Below, piece by piece: positions 32,846 to 42,236 of a stretch of 51,848 nucleotides of DNA. The notes beneath the pieces were generated by a model. It was not told where the DNA came from, did no database searches, and saw only the letters and a list, made by a program, of their open reading frames with translations. The stretch comes from Mesostigma viride (Eukaryota; Streptophyta; Mesostigmatophyceae; Mesostigmatales; Mesostigmataceae), in contig RPFO01000433.1 in assembly GCA_009746045.1 (NCBI GenBank), positions 1 through 51,848 on the forward strand. The letters run 5' to 3'. Every line of letters starts with the position of its first letter. Position 1 is the first letter of the stretch. The position numbers and the translations under genes were made by a program.

Positions 32846-33120
32846 ACGGGATGAGAGTGGGATGGAACTGAATGGGATGGGAGGGGAGCTCTAGCTATCT
32901 AAGACCTAGCCCGTTCCGGGTTTGTGGGCACCATGGCCCGAATCACGTACTGTGCAGGCCATACTTGGTCACGGGCGGAGCCCCCATGCACTGACATGGG
33001 GGTGGTCTCCTTCATGACGACCTGCCACCTATCCTTGCGAACCATCTGCCTCCAGATGACAGACATGCCAGGCCGGGGCATGTCTGGAATGCGAGGCATA
33101 CCCATAGTAGTATACAAATA
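32846..33120 (-). mobile_element. Inverted 3' UTR fragment of a family-A-like LINE
   Basis: On the minus strand it encodes SVIWRQMVRKDRWQVVMKET and carries the conserved 3' UTR block, ending toward 32846. With 32579-32840 it forms an inverted pair, tail to tail. Its 5' side joins a family-B-like RT remnant. Confidence 0.65.
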
Positions 33121-33529
33121 ATCTAGTGACCGGTGGGCTGGTGGAAAAGTAGCCGACATTCAAAGCTTGTCGTAGCATCCGTGTGACCACGCTGGTCAAC
33201 CGCGTGTTCATCTTTTCCGTGAGCGCCATACCTCGGCCCCGTATGTGAGCTTACAGTCCTCGCCTAGGTCCTTCGAGTGCTAGTAGGTGTTGAGCGAGTG
33301 GAGACTGGCCCTGGCAGGCCAGGCCGATGCGGGTGTCCACATCATCAGCCGTGTCGGGGAGCATACTCCCCAACAGTTCGAAGCGATCACGGAACTGCAT
33401 CTCAGACCCGAATAGCAGCCGCGGGAGCCGCGGGCGACTGGTAAGCAGCCGCGGGAGCCGCGGGCGGCTGGCCGCCGTAAGCAGCCGCGGGAGCCGCGGG
33501 CGACTGGTAAGTAACACCAATCACCATCG
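33121..33529 (-). pseudogene. Family-B-like RT remnant, left half (host of the nest)
   Basis: On the minus strand 33520-33230 gives FRDRFELLGSMLPDTADDVD, then TRIGLACQGQSPL; 33229-33160 gives TRMLRQALNVGYFSTSPP. Its upstream half is at 41226-41039. The 7.5-kb family-A element between them is flanked by AATCACCATCG (33519-33529 and 41039-41049). Several frameshifts; not functional. Confidence 0.7.
33415..33512. repeat. 33-bp minisatellite inside an RT frame
   Basis: Three copies of GTAAGCAGCCGCGGGAGCC plus GCGGGCGACTG. On the minus strand each encodes SPAAPAAAY in the RT linker, where related copies have PPLPRLLDGSE. A unit of 33 bp keeps the frame. Confidence 0.85.
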
Positions 33530-33638
33530 CCCGTGGACTTTTCGTGATAGACTCGGCATGGACATGTGCTACACTAGACGTGCATGACGGGCTCACACCC
33601 GGGCAGCCTCCTGCATGGATTGTCTGTAATATGGAGGC

Positions 33639-36600
33639 GCGCGACCCTTCGGCTCCGGTTCCACGTCCCCGCGCGCCGCGCCCCAGTGCCAGGTCCGCCC
33701 TGACTGGTCTGCTCTACGTCCGGTCAAGGGAGATCCTGAGGACTGGACGGACGCCGAGCACGAGCGGAACCGGTGCCGACGGGAGTACCTGGCGGCCCTG
33801 GACGCCCGGGCGGACGTCGACGAGCTGGACAATGGTGCCCCCAACGCAGCCATTTTTGCGGGCTTTGCGGCCCGTGCCCCGTTGCTGGCGGCCCGGCACC
33901 TGCCGGTCATGCCCCGCCGCCGCCCCGGCCCGCTCTACCGCCAGGACCCCAAGGTCTTGGCCTCCCGGCACCGCCTCAAGCGTAACCGGGATCGACCCGC
34001 TGCAGAAACCATTGCTTAAGGCCGCCCTTGTGGAGGCCTACGAGCACGCTCAGGACGCGGAGGCGGCCCAGTGCATCGCGGATGCCAAGGCCTGCCAGGC
34101 TCGCAACCAGGGCAAGGACATGTGGTACCACCTCGACCGGCTCGGCGGCCGGCGCCGGCAGCGCACCCCGGTGGAGCACACGGGGGACGGCACGGCGCCG
34201 GTAAGCCTTGACCGCTGGTTGGCCCACAATGTTTCCTTGACCGGTGGGGCTCGCGCCCCCCCCCCGCCGCTTCACCCCGAGACGGCCGCCCGCCTCGGGG
34301 TCGCCGGACCCCCGCCGCCGCCAGCGCCCCCCTCCTCGGCCGCGGACTACCAAGTCCCCGCCTTGCAGGAGGGCTGCCTTGCCACTGACGACGTCGTCCC
34401 CCCCTTCACTTTGAAGGAATTGGACGGCGCCCTTGCTCGCCTGCGGTACGATGCGGCACCGGGTCGGTGCCGACCACCTTTCTGCTGAGCTGCTGAAGAC
34501 CCCTGATCTGGCGGTTAGGGATCTTCTGCTGGCGTTCTGCAACCGTGTCCTGCTCTCTGACGAGCCTCCGCCTGCTGAGTGGCAGACGGCCATCCGCGTC
34601 ATGCTGTACAAGAAGGGCTCTGCTGCTGACCCCGGTAACTACCGGGGTGTCTGCCTCCAGAGCGCCGCGCTGAAGGTCTTCATGCGCATGATGCTGCACA
34701 GGCTCCGCGCCGCGCTGGACCCACACCTGGGTGAGTCTCAGATGGGTTTCCGTCGTGGTCGTAACACTGTCATGGCTGTGTTTGTCGCGCGCCGGTTGAT
34801 GGAGGAGGTGCGTCGACTTCCCCCTGACAGTTTGCCGCTGGTCTTCATTTTTGTTGACTATATCAAGGCCTTTGACACGGTTCTCTGGGAGGCTCTTTGG
34901 GCCATCCTAGCTCTGGATCGGGTACCACCTGCGTTTATTGCTGCCATTCGCCGTCTGTATGAGGGTTCACAGGCCGTAGTGCGGACTGCGGAGGGCACCA
35001 CTCCACCATTCCCCCTTCACCACGGGGTGTGGCAAGGTTGTGTCCTGTACGTCCCCATACCTGTTCATTATTGTCGTGGATCACGTCATGCGCCGGGCAC
35101 GTGCGCGCTTTACTGCTCTGAAGGGGTTCGAGCCAGGCTTGGACATCCTTTACGTGAAGGAGCACGGCGGGGTTAGACCTGGTTACCGCCTTGCCGACCT
35201 GATTTATGCGGATGATACCACCCTCATCGAGAGCCCCGAGCACATTCAGACCTGCCAGGCTGGACTGCCTGGGCCTGGAGGCGCGGGCGGTGGGGCTGGA
35301 GATTAGTGTCAAAACTGAGGCGATGGTGATAGGGGCATCCAGTAAACCACCGCTGCCGCGCCTGCTCGACGGGTCGGAGGTCCCGTTCCGCGACCGCTTC
35401 AAGCTGTTGGGGAGCTGGCTTCCTGACACCGCCGACGATGTGGACACCCGCATTGGCCTTGCCTGGGCCAAGCTCCGTTCGCTCACACCCTACTGGCGCT
35501 CGAAGGGCCTGGACGGGCACCGCAAGCCCATGCTCTTCAAGGTCCTCGTCCTCACGGTGCTCACGTATGGCGCCGAGGCGTGGACCCTCCCACCCAAACT
35601 GGCAGCTCGGCTCGACGGCACCGTTTACAGGATGCTCCGGCAGGTCCTTAACCCTTAAACTGTACTGAGTCCGTTTTCGTGGCGCCAGTTGAACTCGCGC
35701 CACTCTAACGGACTGAGTTTGTGGCAGAACCAGGCGCCGCGCCAATAATAATTTAACGGTCAAACCTGGGGGGATCGAAAGATCTAGACGTAAGCTACGC
35801 CTGGCACTATTCAGACCGTACTTTGGACAATTGGCCAGGGAGATATGCTTGAGCAAAGTTAGGGGGGTACCATGGTCTAACGGGACCGACGTGCATGAAA
35901 AATATTGACGCGCACGGCTATGGCGGTGCACACAACTGACTGGTACGAGAGAATGGCTCGACATAACGGACTCAAATTTTGTAGGCATGATTTTTAAGTC
36001 ATAAAAACGTTATACCCCTAGCCATGGAACGTTTGAAGATGCGTAGATGGGTCTCGGGGTGCTGGTAGGCGCAGCAAATCATGTTAGCGGCCAGGCGGTG
36101 ACAGTGCGAGTGCTGCATGTTGCTAGGCGGAAATTTTCGAGATATTTGCGCATGGATAAACGTTTGACGTTGTTACCAACCAGATTTGCTAGAACTGGCA
36201 GCCAGGAAAGGCTCGAGGCTACGTCCATGAATCGGGCGTGCTGGCTCCCGCAGGAAAGGTAATCTGCTGTTCCGACCTGGTACGTTCTAGCCTCCTACCG
36301 TGTTCCGTTAACCGTATCTGGTTGTATTATCGTTTATAACTAATATCAGGGTTATAACCGAGGGCTTGTGATCGTCATTTTGTTGTTTTGCTGCCTCTAA
36401 GCATCGGCTTGTCATGGTTGTGGAATACCATCAGGTCAAGCAGATTGTGGACCATGTTTGGTCGCTGTTAGCTGAGGCTGCAACGGAAATAGCGTGATAA
36501 CGGTTGGTATTGGTTAGTAGTATGGTAACGTTGATTACCCAATGCTTTTCCTGGCTCAAACAGCCCGAGACAAGTTCTTTTCTGACCAGTTTCAGGCATG

Positions 36601-37792
36601 GCTTCTTGTTTTGCTGGCCAACGCCCACCTTCTTATATTGCAGCCATTGCATGTGACAAACATGGAGATACCCAATACCTGTTTGCATGGAAGCATTACC
36701 AACTTGTTCCTTTTGTTTTCTTCATTGTTGCAAAGAACGTGGAGGTGTTTTGTCATTCATTTGGTGCGTTAGTGATGTAGCTCCTTGCCAGCCCTTTGAC
36801 GCGTGCTTGAGGCCTTGATATGAGCCTTTCACCTATTGTTTAGCATGGTCTTGTGTCTTATATGCTGGGCATGATGTTTGCATTGCTTTTGTTGCCATCT
36901 AGTTGTTGTTTTGTGCCACTTTGGGATAGTAAACCTATGCGGTAGTGCTAGCAACCGTCCCAAAATAACTTGCACCGTTATAACGGCCTGAGCTATTTTG
37001 GGCTGTTTGCTAGCTAGCCTGTGCAGTTCTGTGGCATTTCATGTTTTGAATGCATTGATGGCATGCCTATGATTATGATAAACTGCCTTTAAAAGGCCAG
37101 GGCCAACTGATTTGTGTAAATGGTCGATAATGCATTATATATGTCTCCAACCCCACGTGCACTGTACCCCCCTGGGGGGGCCGCTATTTATAGCTCATGT
37201 GGGGCATGCATATATGACCAACCACATGTCCCCAGTGTTATTTGATATATAAGCATGCTTCCTTCCAAGGGTGGGCCAGAAAATATTATTTGGCTAGATA
37301 CTCTCGTACTTACAAAGATACCCCAACTCAGTCCGTTACGGTGGTTCCAGTTCAGACAGTTGAAGGGTTAATGTAGGTTTTTCCGAGCGTCCGTCATCAG
37401 AGTCTCTGTATCATGGCATGCCTCGTGTTTCGGACGAGATTAGGCAGCGTAGGATAGCATTTGTAGGACACCTTGCTCGCACCAGCCAGGTCGACACCAC
37501 CCTTGGTCTGGCCGGCCCCCAGCGGCTTGGACAGCCAGGGCGGCACATTCTGACCTGGCCTGGCCCCAAGGACATTCCCAAAAGGGTAGGGAAACCTGTC
37601 ACCAACTACGTTCAGATGTTGCTGAACGACCTAGTGGTCCCAGCCCAGTTTGAGCACCGCATCCACTCTCTCTCCCGTCTTTGGACTGCCATGCAGGACA
37701 AGACGCGGTGGAAGAAGATTGTCAAGGCGCACACGCCCGACCCTGTGGGCAAGCCACCTCCCCCCAAGCGGAGGAGGCGTTTTGATGAGTAG
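33639..37792 (+). pseudogene. LINE B reverse transcriptase (RTE/CR1-like), interrupted
   Basis: 33680-34010 is linker (RREYLAALDARADVDELDN); after a frame change comes LLKAALVEAYEHAQDAEAA. The RT begins at about 34450 (ADHLSAELLKTPD), with NYRGVCLQSAALKVFMRMM, GESQMGFRRGRNTVMAVFV, FIFVDYIKAFDTVLW, GVWQGCVL, a one-base insertion near 35045, SPYLFIIVVDHVM and LIYADDTTLIE at about 35205. After another frame change come FRDRFKLLGSWLPDTADD, YGAEAWTLP and YRMLRQVLN. The TTAA element follows; the frame resumes at 37372 and runs through RQRRIAFVGHLARTSQVD to FDE at 37789. Frame changes sit near 34010, 34450, 35045 and 35255. Confidence 0.8.
35652..37367. mobile_element. 1,716-bp piggyBac-like non-autonomous element (TTAA)
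   Basis: Flanked by TTAA on both sides (35648-35651 and 37368-37371). Ends are inverted repeats starting CCCTT: left CCCTTAAACTGTACTGA, right (inverted) CCCTTCAACTGTCTGA. Inside both ends are more copies of ACTCAGTCCGTT / AACGGACTGAGT. No transposase frame is recognisable in the 1.7 kb. CCC-initial ends plus a TTAA duplication are piggyBac traits. Removing it with one TTAA restores the LINE B frame exactly. Confidence 0.85.
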
Positions 37793-37989
37793 TGTAGTTA
37801 GGATTTTCTAGATAGAGTTAGGATAGTTCGATCACGCGGCTTCCTCCACCCCATCCATCATGAAATATGTGCTACATGACCTCCCCACGGAGGCATTAAT
37901 TAATTAATTAATAGACACGTGACTGCGTCACGTGAGCATAAGTCCTCAGTGGGAGGGGAACATGGGATGGAATGGATGGTATAAGCTAT

Positions 37990-38463
37990 CTAGGTCCTAG
38001 TTACAGGGGTGTGGGCACCGCGGCCCGAATCGCTATGAATGCCATACTTGGTCACACGCGGAGCCCCCACAGGCTTGGGGGTGGTCTCCTTCATCACTAC
38101 TTGCCATCTATCCTTGCGCACCATCTGCCTCCATATTACAGACAAACCAGGAGGCTGCCCGGGGGTGAGCCCGTCACGTCTAGTGTAGCACATGTCCATG
38201 CCGAGTCTATCACGAAAAGTCCACGGGTGGCGGCCCTGCCGCGCGCGGCCGGGGGCACGCCAGGTGAGGACATAGCGCCCAGGCTGGGCGAGCTTGGTGC
38301 CAGCTAGTCTATCTGATGGATCTACCTGATCTGTGCGGGCCAGGTGCCCGGCTAGGCCCAGGCGCCTGTGCCTAATAATGTGGGAAACATAGGGCAAATC
38401 AGCGTACAAATCCTCATTACTAATGTGCAAACCAAAGGGGATGTTAAGGGCCTTGCGCAGCAT
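37990..38463 (-). pseudogene. Family-A ORF2 C-terminal block
   Basis: Open for 157 codons: LRKALNIPFGLHISNEDLYA, then HRRLGLAGHLARTDQVDPSD, HPWTFRDRLGMDMCYTRRDG and VIWRQMVRKDRWQVVMKET. This is the best-preserved copy of the block in the window and lets the others be read. It lacks any RT motif upstream; ORF1 adjoins directly. Confidence 0.75.
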
Positions 38464-38680
38464 CTTGGAGCTCTGAATGAGTTTGCGTCTGCACGCATAA
38501 GAAATGCGTGCAGTCTGAGGAGGTTTCGGCGGCGGCCGCGCGAGGCGGGGCTAACCTGGCTCACTGCCGACCCGTTGCTCTCTCTCCGACAGCCCGAGGG
38601 CTGCGAAGGCAAAGGGGCGGGAAGGGGAGTTAGGCAGATCCCACTGCTAGAGCCGCGGAGCCGCGGGGCCGCGAGCGTGG

Positions 38681-40155
38681 TCATTGATAGGAGAGAAGGG
38701 TTCGCAGCGCGGGCTCCGGCTCAGGTGCAAAGCGAACGAATTTATTAGGGGGACGGCCAAGCCTGGCAGCCATACCTGAGCTGACTGAGTTGCCCCGGCG
38801 GATCCCCACACGTGCTGGGGAGCAGGTGACCGTCGATGCCGGTGGCGATGGCGGTGACGGCGGGGGCCGAGCAGGGCCGGGCTGGGGCGCTGGCACGGCG
38901 GTATCCATGGGGGTCGCCGTCATTGGAGGAAGGTCCTGGCCGTTAATGCGGACGATGAAGACGCCATTAAAGAGGCGGGCGTAGATGCTGCACCGTAGTT
39001 GCGGGTTGGCCTGCTTGGCTGCCCGAGCCTCGTGGACCTCCGGCCGGTTCAAAGCGGCAGCCCGGGCCTCAAGCTGCTCCGGGGTATAGTAATCGTCGAT
39101 GCTCAGTTGGGTATCGTGGAGGTTCCGGCGGGCCTTCTGCACCTGCAGTTTGTCCTCCTTGCGGTGGAATTCCACCAAGACAGGGGCGGTGGGGCCGCCG
39201 AGCCGTCGTGCCGTTTTGATGACGACGCTTTGGGCCACGCCGAGCTTCCCCAGGAAGGGGTCGCCCCGGAGGTAGGTGCCCAGGCGTGCATCGTTGACGT
39301 TCGAGGGGACGCCACGTACCACAATACTGCATGAGCGAATGGGTTCGTGCATAGCATCCCTTGTGCTGGCCTTGACGGCTGTTTTGATTTCGTTGATGAG
39401 CTCCGTAGGGTTCTGAAGCGTGGCGGCATAGGTGGTCTTGGCAGGAGTTATGGAGGCGGCAAGTTGTTGCTGGAGCTGGTGGAGGAGCTGCTGCTGCTGC
39501 TGCAGCCCTGCTGCAATGTGGGTGATGGCGGAGTGGATGGAGGTGTCGGCGTGTGAGGAATGGGCGTGGTGGGTGGCGAGGTGGTTGTGGACAGGGTTGA
39601 GGGCAGCGTTGAGGAGGGGAGGGAGGCGATCGAAGCACGTATTGGCGACTTGCTTGGCGGTGATGTGATGGCGGCCGCAACAGTGGGGTCGGCTCCCAGG
39701 TCCAGAGAGGCCATGACAAAGCGCTCAAGGGCGCTGTCGGAAAGACGGGAGCACGTCCACCAGACTGCGAGGCAGAGGTCAGTGTCGTCGGGGTCGTCGT
39801 GGAGAAAGTCCGACAGGTGGGTAACCTGTTGGTTGCAGTCCCGGATCTCGCACTTTTTCTCGGCAGCCAGGTGCAGGATGGTGAGGGCGGCAGCTCGGGA
39901 CAGGCGCATGATGGCGTTAAGGCCTGGCCATTTGCCAGGTAAAAATGCGGCAGCTTCCTCGGCAGAAAAGGCCTCCTCGCGGGTATCCATGGCAAGGTCG
40001 CTGTTCGGCGGAGCGGTGGAGTGGAGCGGCTGGATGCTGACAGTGGCGTCCGGCATAGCGTGCAAGGGTGTTTCCAATGACGCCATGGCTTCGTCAGCGA
40101 GTTGGTGCAGGGCCGCGGACGCTTGTGATTGCTGGGATGAGTCGTATTCCGCCAT
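38681..40155 (-). CDS. LINE ORF1-like RNA-binding protein, one frameshift
   Basis: Starts MAEYDSSQQSQ at 40155. The N-terminal ~150 residues are helical and acidic (LHDDPDDTDLCLAVWWTC). A one-base frame change near 39650 leads into a Gln-rich coiled-coil stretch (GLQQQQQLLHQLQQQLAAS). Then from 39352 comes an RRM-like module: SCSIVVRGVPSNVNDARLG, VVIKTARRLGG and APVLVEFHRKEDKLQVQKA. A Pro-rich basic tail ends at 38681. Strand-strand-helix order and the VRGVP strand fit the RRM of LINE ORF1 proteins. Expected role is binding LINE RNA in trans or cis. The three upstream monomers probably supply the promoter. Confidence 0.6.
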
Positions 40156-40170
40156 ATCGAGCTGAAAAAA

Positions 40171-40673
40171 CAGCGATATTTGCTGGGCAGGGCGGTGCCG
40201 GTATCTTCGGAAATATTGAGCGATAGCTGGAGAAAATTATATCAGCGTGTTCGTCTTCAAAAGACGAGTCTAATGCAACCAACCCGATGAAGTTTCATGG
40301 CCGGAGTCAAAAGTTATGAGCATTCTCGTATATTGCAACAGCGATATTTGCTGGGCAGGGCGGTGCCGGTATCTTCGGAAATATTGAGCGATAGCTGGAG
40401 AAAATTATAGCAGCGTGTTCGTCTTCAAAAGACGAGTCTAATGCAACCAACTCGATGAAATTTCATGGCCGGAGTCAAAAGTTATGAGCATTCTCGTATA
40501 TTGCAACAGCGATATTTGCTGGGCAGGGCGGTGCCGGTATCTTCGGAAATATTGAGCGATAGCTGTAGAAAATTATATCAGCGTGTTCGTCTTCAAAAGA
40601 CGCGTCTAATGCAACCAACCCGATGAAATTTCATGGCCGGAGTCAAAAGTTATGAGAATTCTCGTATATTGCA
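40171..40673 (-). promoter_or_regulatory. Three 168-bp tandem 5' UTR monomers of the half-LINE
   Basis: Copies start at 40171, 40339 and 40507 with nearly identical sequence. On the minus strand each has TTGCATTAGACTCGTCTTT then a GAAGACGAACACG hairpin arm and TATAATTTTC, before ORF1 at 40155. The same core (TTGCATCAGATGCGTCTT, AAGACGCATCT, TATAAT) precedes the unrelated-looking ORF1 at 31260-31205. Tandem 5' monomers recall mouse L1 promoters. Confidence 0.7.
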
Positions 40674-40962
40674 TTCCGTCACATCATCCGCTTAGGCATA
40701 TGCAAAACGGAGGCATGTTATAATTTAATTTAATTTTAATGGAGGCAGATGGTGCGCAAGGATAGATGGCAAGTAGTGATGAAGGAGACCACCTCCAAGC
40801 CTGTGGGGGCTCCGCGTGTGACCAAGTATGGCATTCATAGCGATTCGGGCCGCGGTGCCCACACCCCTGTAACTAGGACCTAGATAGCTTACACCGCCAT
40901 CCATTCCATCCCATGTTCCCCTCTCACTGAGGACTTCTGCTCACGTGACGCAGTCACGTGTC

Positions 40963-41040
40963 TATTAATTAATTAATTAATTAATTAATTAATTAATTAA
41001 TTAATTAATTAATTAATTAATTAATTAATTAATTAATTAA
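40963..41040 (+). repeat. (TTAA)n tail of LINE A'
   Basis: About 19 TTAA units after the 3' hairpin and before the AATCACCATCG duplication. Confidence 0.95.
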
Positions 41041-41226
41041 TCACCATCGGCTCGTTTTGACGCTAATTTCCAGCCCCACCGCCCGCGCCTCCAAACCCAG
41101 ACAGTCCAGCCAGGTCTGAATGTGTTCGGGGCCCTCGTTGAGGGTGGTATCATCCGTATAAATCAGGTCGGACCGGGCGATACCCAGCACCACTGCCGCC
41201 CTCGCTGATCGCGGGTCAGCATGCAA
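41039..41226 (-). pseudogene. Family-B-like RT remnant, right half
   Basis: On the minus strand: DLIYTDDTTLNEGPEHIQTW, then LDCLGLEARAVGLEISVKT. It is the direct upstream continuation of 33529-33121. The catalytic YADD reads YTDD. Confidence 0.75.
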
Positions 41227-41436
41227 CCTACCCCCACACCTGTCATCATGGCCGAGCGTACAGTCGTCTTGGATAGTCCGGATGACACAGAGTTGCTATC
41301 TGCGACTCCAGACCTGGGCGAGGGAGTATAGCGCCACTTGCCTTCGCGGGTGAAGTATCTGCGTAGAAAAGTACCTCATCGGGTACTCCGTGGCATGCCT
41401 TCAGTGCGTGTTCACTTACTCACTTACTTACTTACT
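41227..41436 (+). mobile_element. Tail family C copy with (ACTT)n
   Basis: Ends GTACTCCGTGGCATGCC, TTCAGTGCGTG, then TTCACTTACTCACTTACTTA. Matches the 27771-27950 insert. The 5' limit is not defined. Confidence 0.55.
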
Positions 41437-41439
41437 TCC

Positions 41440-42030
41440 ATTACCAATAAGGTCTTGGATTTGCCTTTTGTTTCCCATATTCTTTATAGGCACAGGCGCC
41501 CCGGCCTAGCTGGGCACTTCGCTCACATAAATCAGGTTGACACATCAGATATAGACTAGCAGGCACCAAGCCCGCACATATGCCAGAGCGCTCCATCGTC
41601 CTCACATGGCCAGCCCCTGGCCGTACGCCGCAAGGTGGCGCCACCACTGGACTTTTCGTGCACGACAGGCTGGGACTGGACACGTGCTATCCTAGGAGGA
41701 GCAGACTCATGCCCGGGCAGCCTTCAGATTCGTCTGAAATATATCAAGGAGACATGTAAAATCTGAAGTATATGGGCAGATGACTTGCTAAGTTAGGTGG
41801 CAGGTAGTTATGAAGTCCTGATACCAACCCCATGTCGGTGGGGGTAACGCGTGTAACCAAATTTTGCAAACCATAGTGATTCGGGCCGTGGTGCCGACCC
41901 GCAACCCTGTAACTATAGTCTCTAGATAGCTAGATCCATTAAAAACATTAATACATCCATCTCATTCCACTTCCATCCCGCCGAGGATTTATAATGCTCA
42001 CGTGACACATTCTCAATTTATTGATTACAT
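41440..42030 (+). mobile_element. Diverged LINE family A copy
   Basis: LPFVSHILYRHRRPGLAGHF is followed by diverged forms of the conserved C-terminal block and 3' UTR, ending near GCTCACGTGACACATTCTC without a clean tail. It is more diverged than the other family-A copies, so older. Confidence 0.65.
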
Positions 42031-42180
42031 GCATAATGGAGCAGAGCGCAGCCTGGTACGCATAACAGTACAAAGCTTACCACCTGCCTAGGGTAATTAT
42101 CAGCCGCACCGGGCTTTTACACGCATGCACAAGCTTACTCCAGTAAGGAAGCTCACGGGTGTTGCTCAGTTAGACAATCT

Positions 42181-42185
42181 TTACA
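42181..42185 (-). terminator. UGUAA poly(A) signal of the reductase-like gene
   Basis: TGTAA on the minus strand, 52 bp after the stop codon at 42237. Good position for a volvocine-type signal. Confidence 0.5.
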
Positions 42186-42236
42186 CTTTGATCACACAAT
42201 CCTCTACAATGATCAGGCATGCAGCCACGCCAGTGC

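Larger units (their letters stand above)
37897..40706 (-). mobile_element. Nested minus-strand ORF1-plus-tail LINE derivative
   Basis: Flanked by ACGGAGGCAT at 37887-37896 and 40707-40716. On the minus strand: three 168-bp 5' monomers (40673-40171), ORF1 (40155-38681), a junction near 38470, the last ~160 codons of a family-A ORF2 (38463-37990), 3' UTR, hairpin CACGTGAC-GCA-GTCACGTG and TTAA tail. Endonuclease and the RT core are missing. Confidence 0.85.
33639..40738 (+). mobile_element. LINE family B, inserted in A', carrying two further elements
   Basis: 5'-truncated in the endonuclease-RT linker, then RT, thumb and C-terminal block to the stop at 37792, and tail-B 3' UTR interrupted at 37896 and resumed at 40717-40738. 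Interrupted at 35652-37367 by a TTAA element and at 37897-40706 by a minus-strand half-LINE. Without these it is about 2.6 kb. Confidence 0.8.
33530..41038 (+). mobile_element. LINE family A copy A', split by a 7.1-kb LINE B insertion
   Basis: Left part 33530-33638 is family-A C-terminal block (GTGGACTTTTCGTGATAGAC); right part 40739-41038 is its 3' UTR with the hairpin CACGTGAC-GCA-GTCACGTG and a TTAA tail of about 78 bp. TSD to the host RT remnant is AATCACCATCG. The B element inside is flanked by ATGGAGGC (33631-33638 and 40739-40746). Confidence 0.8.
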
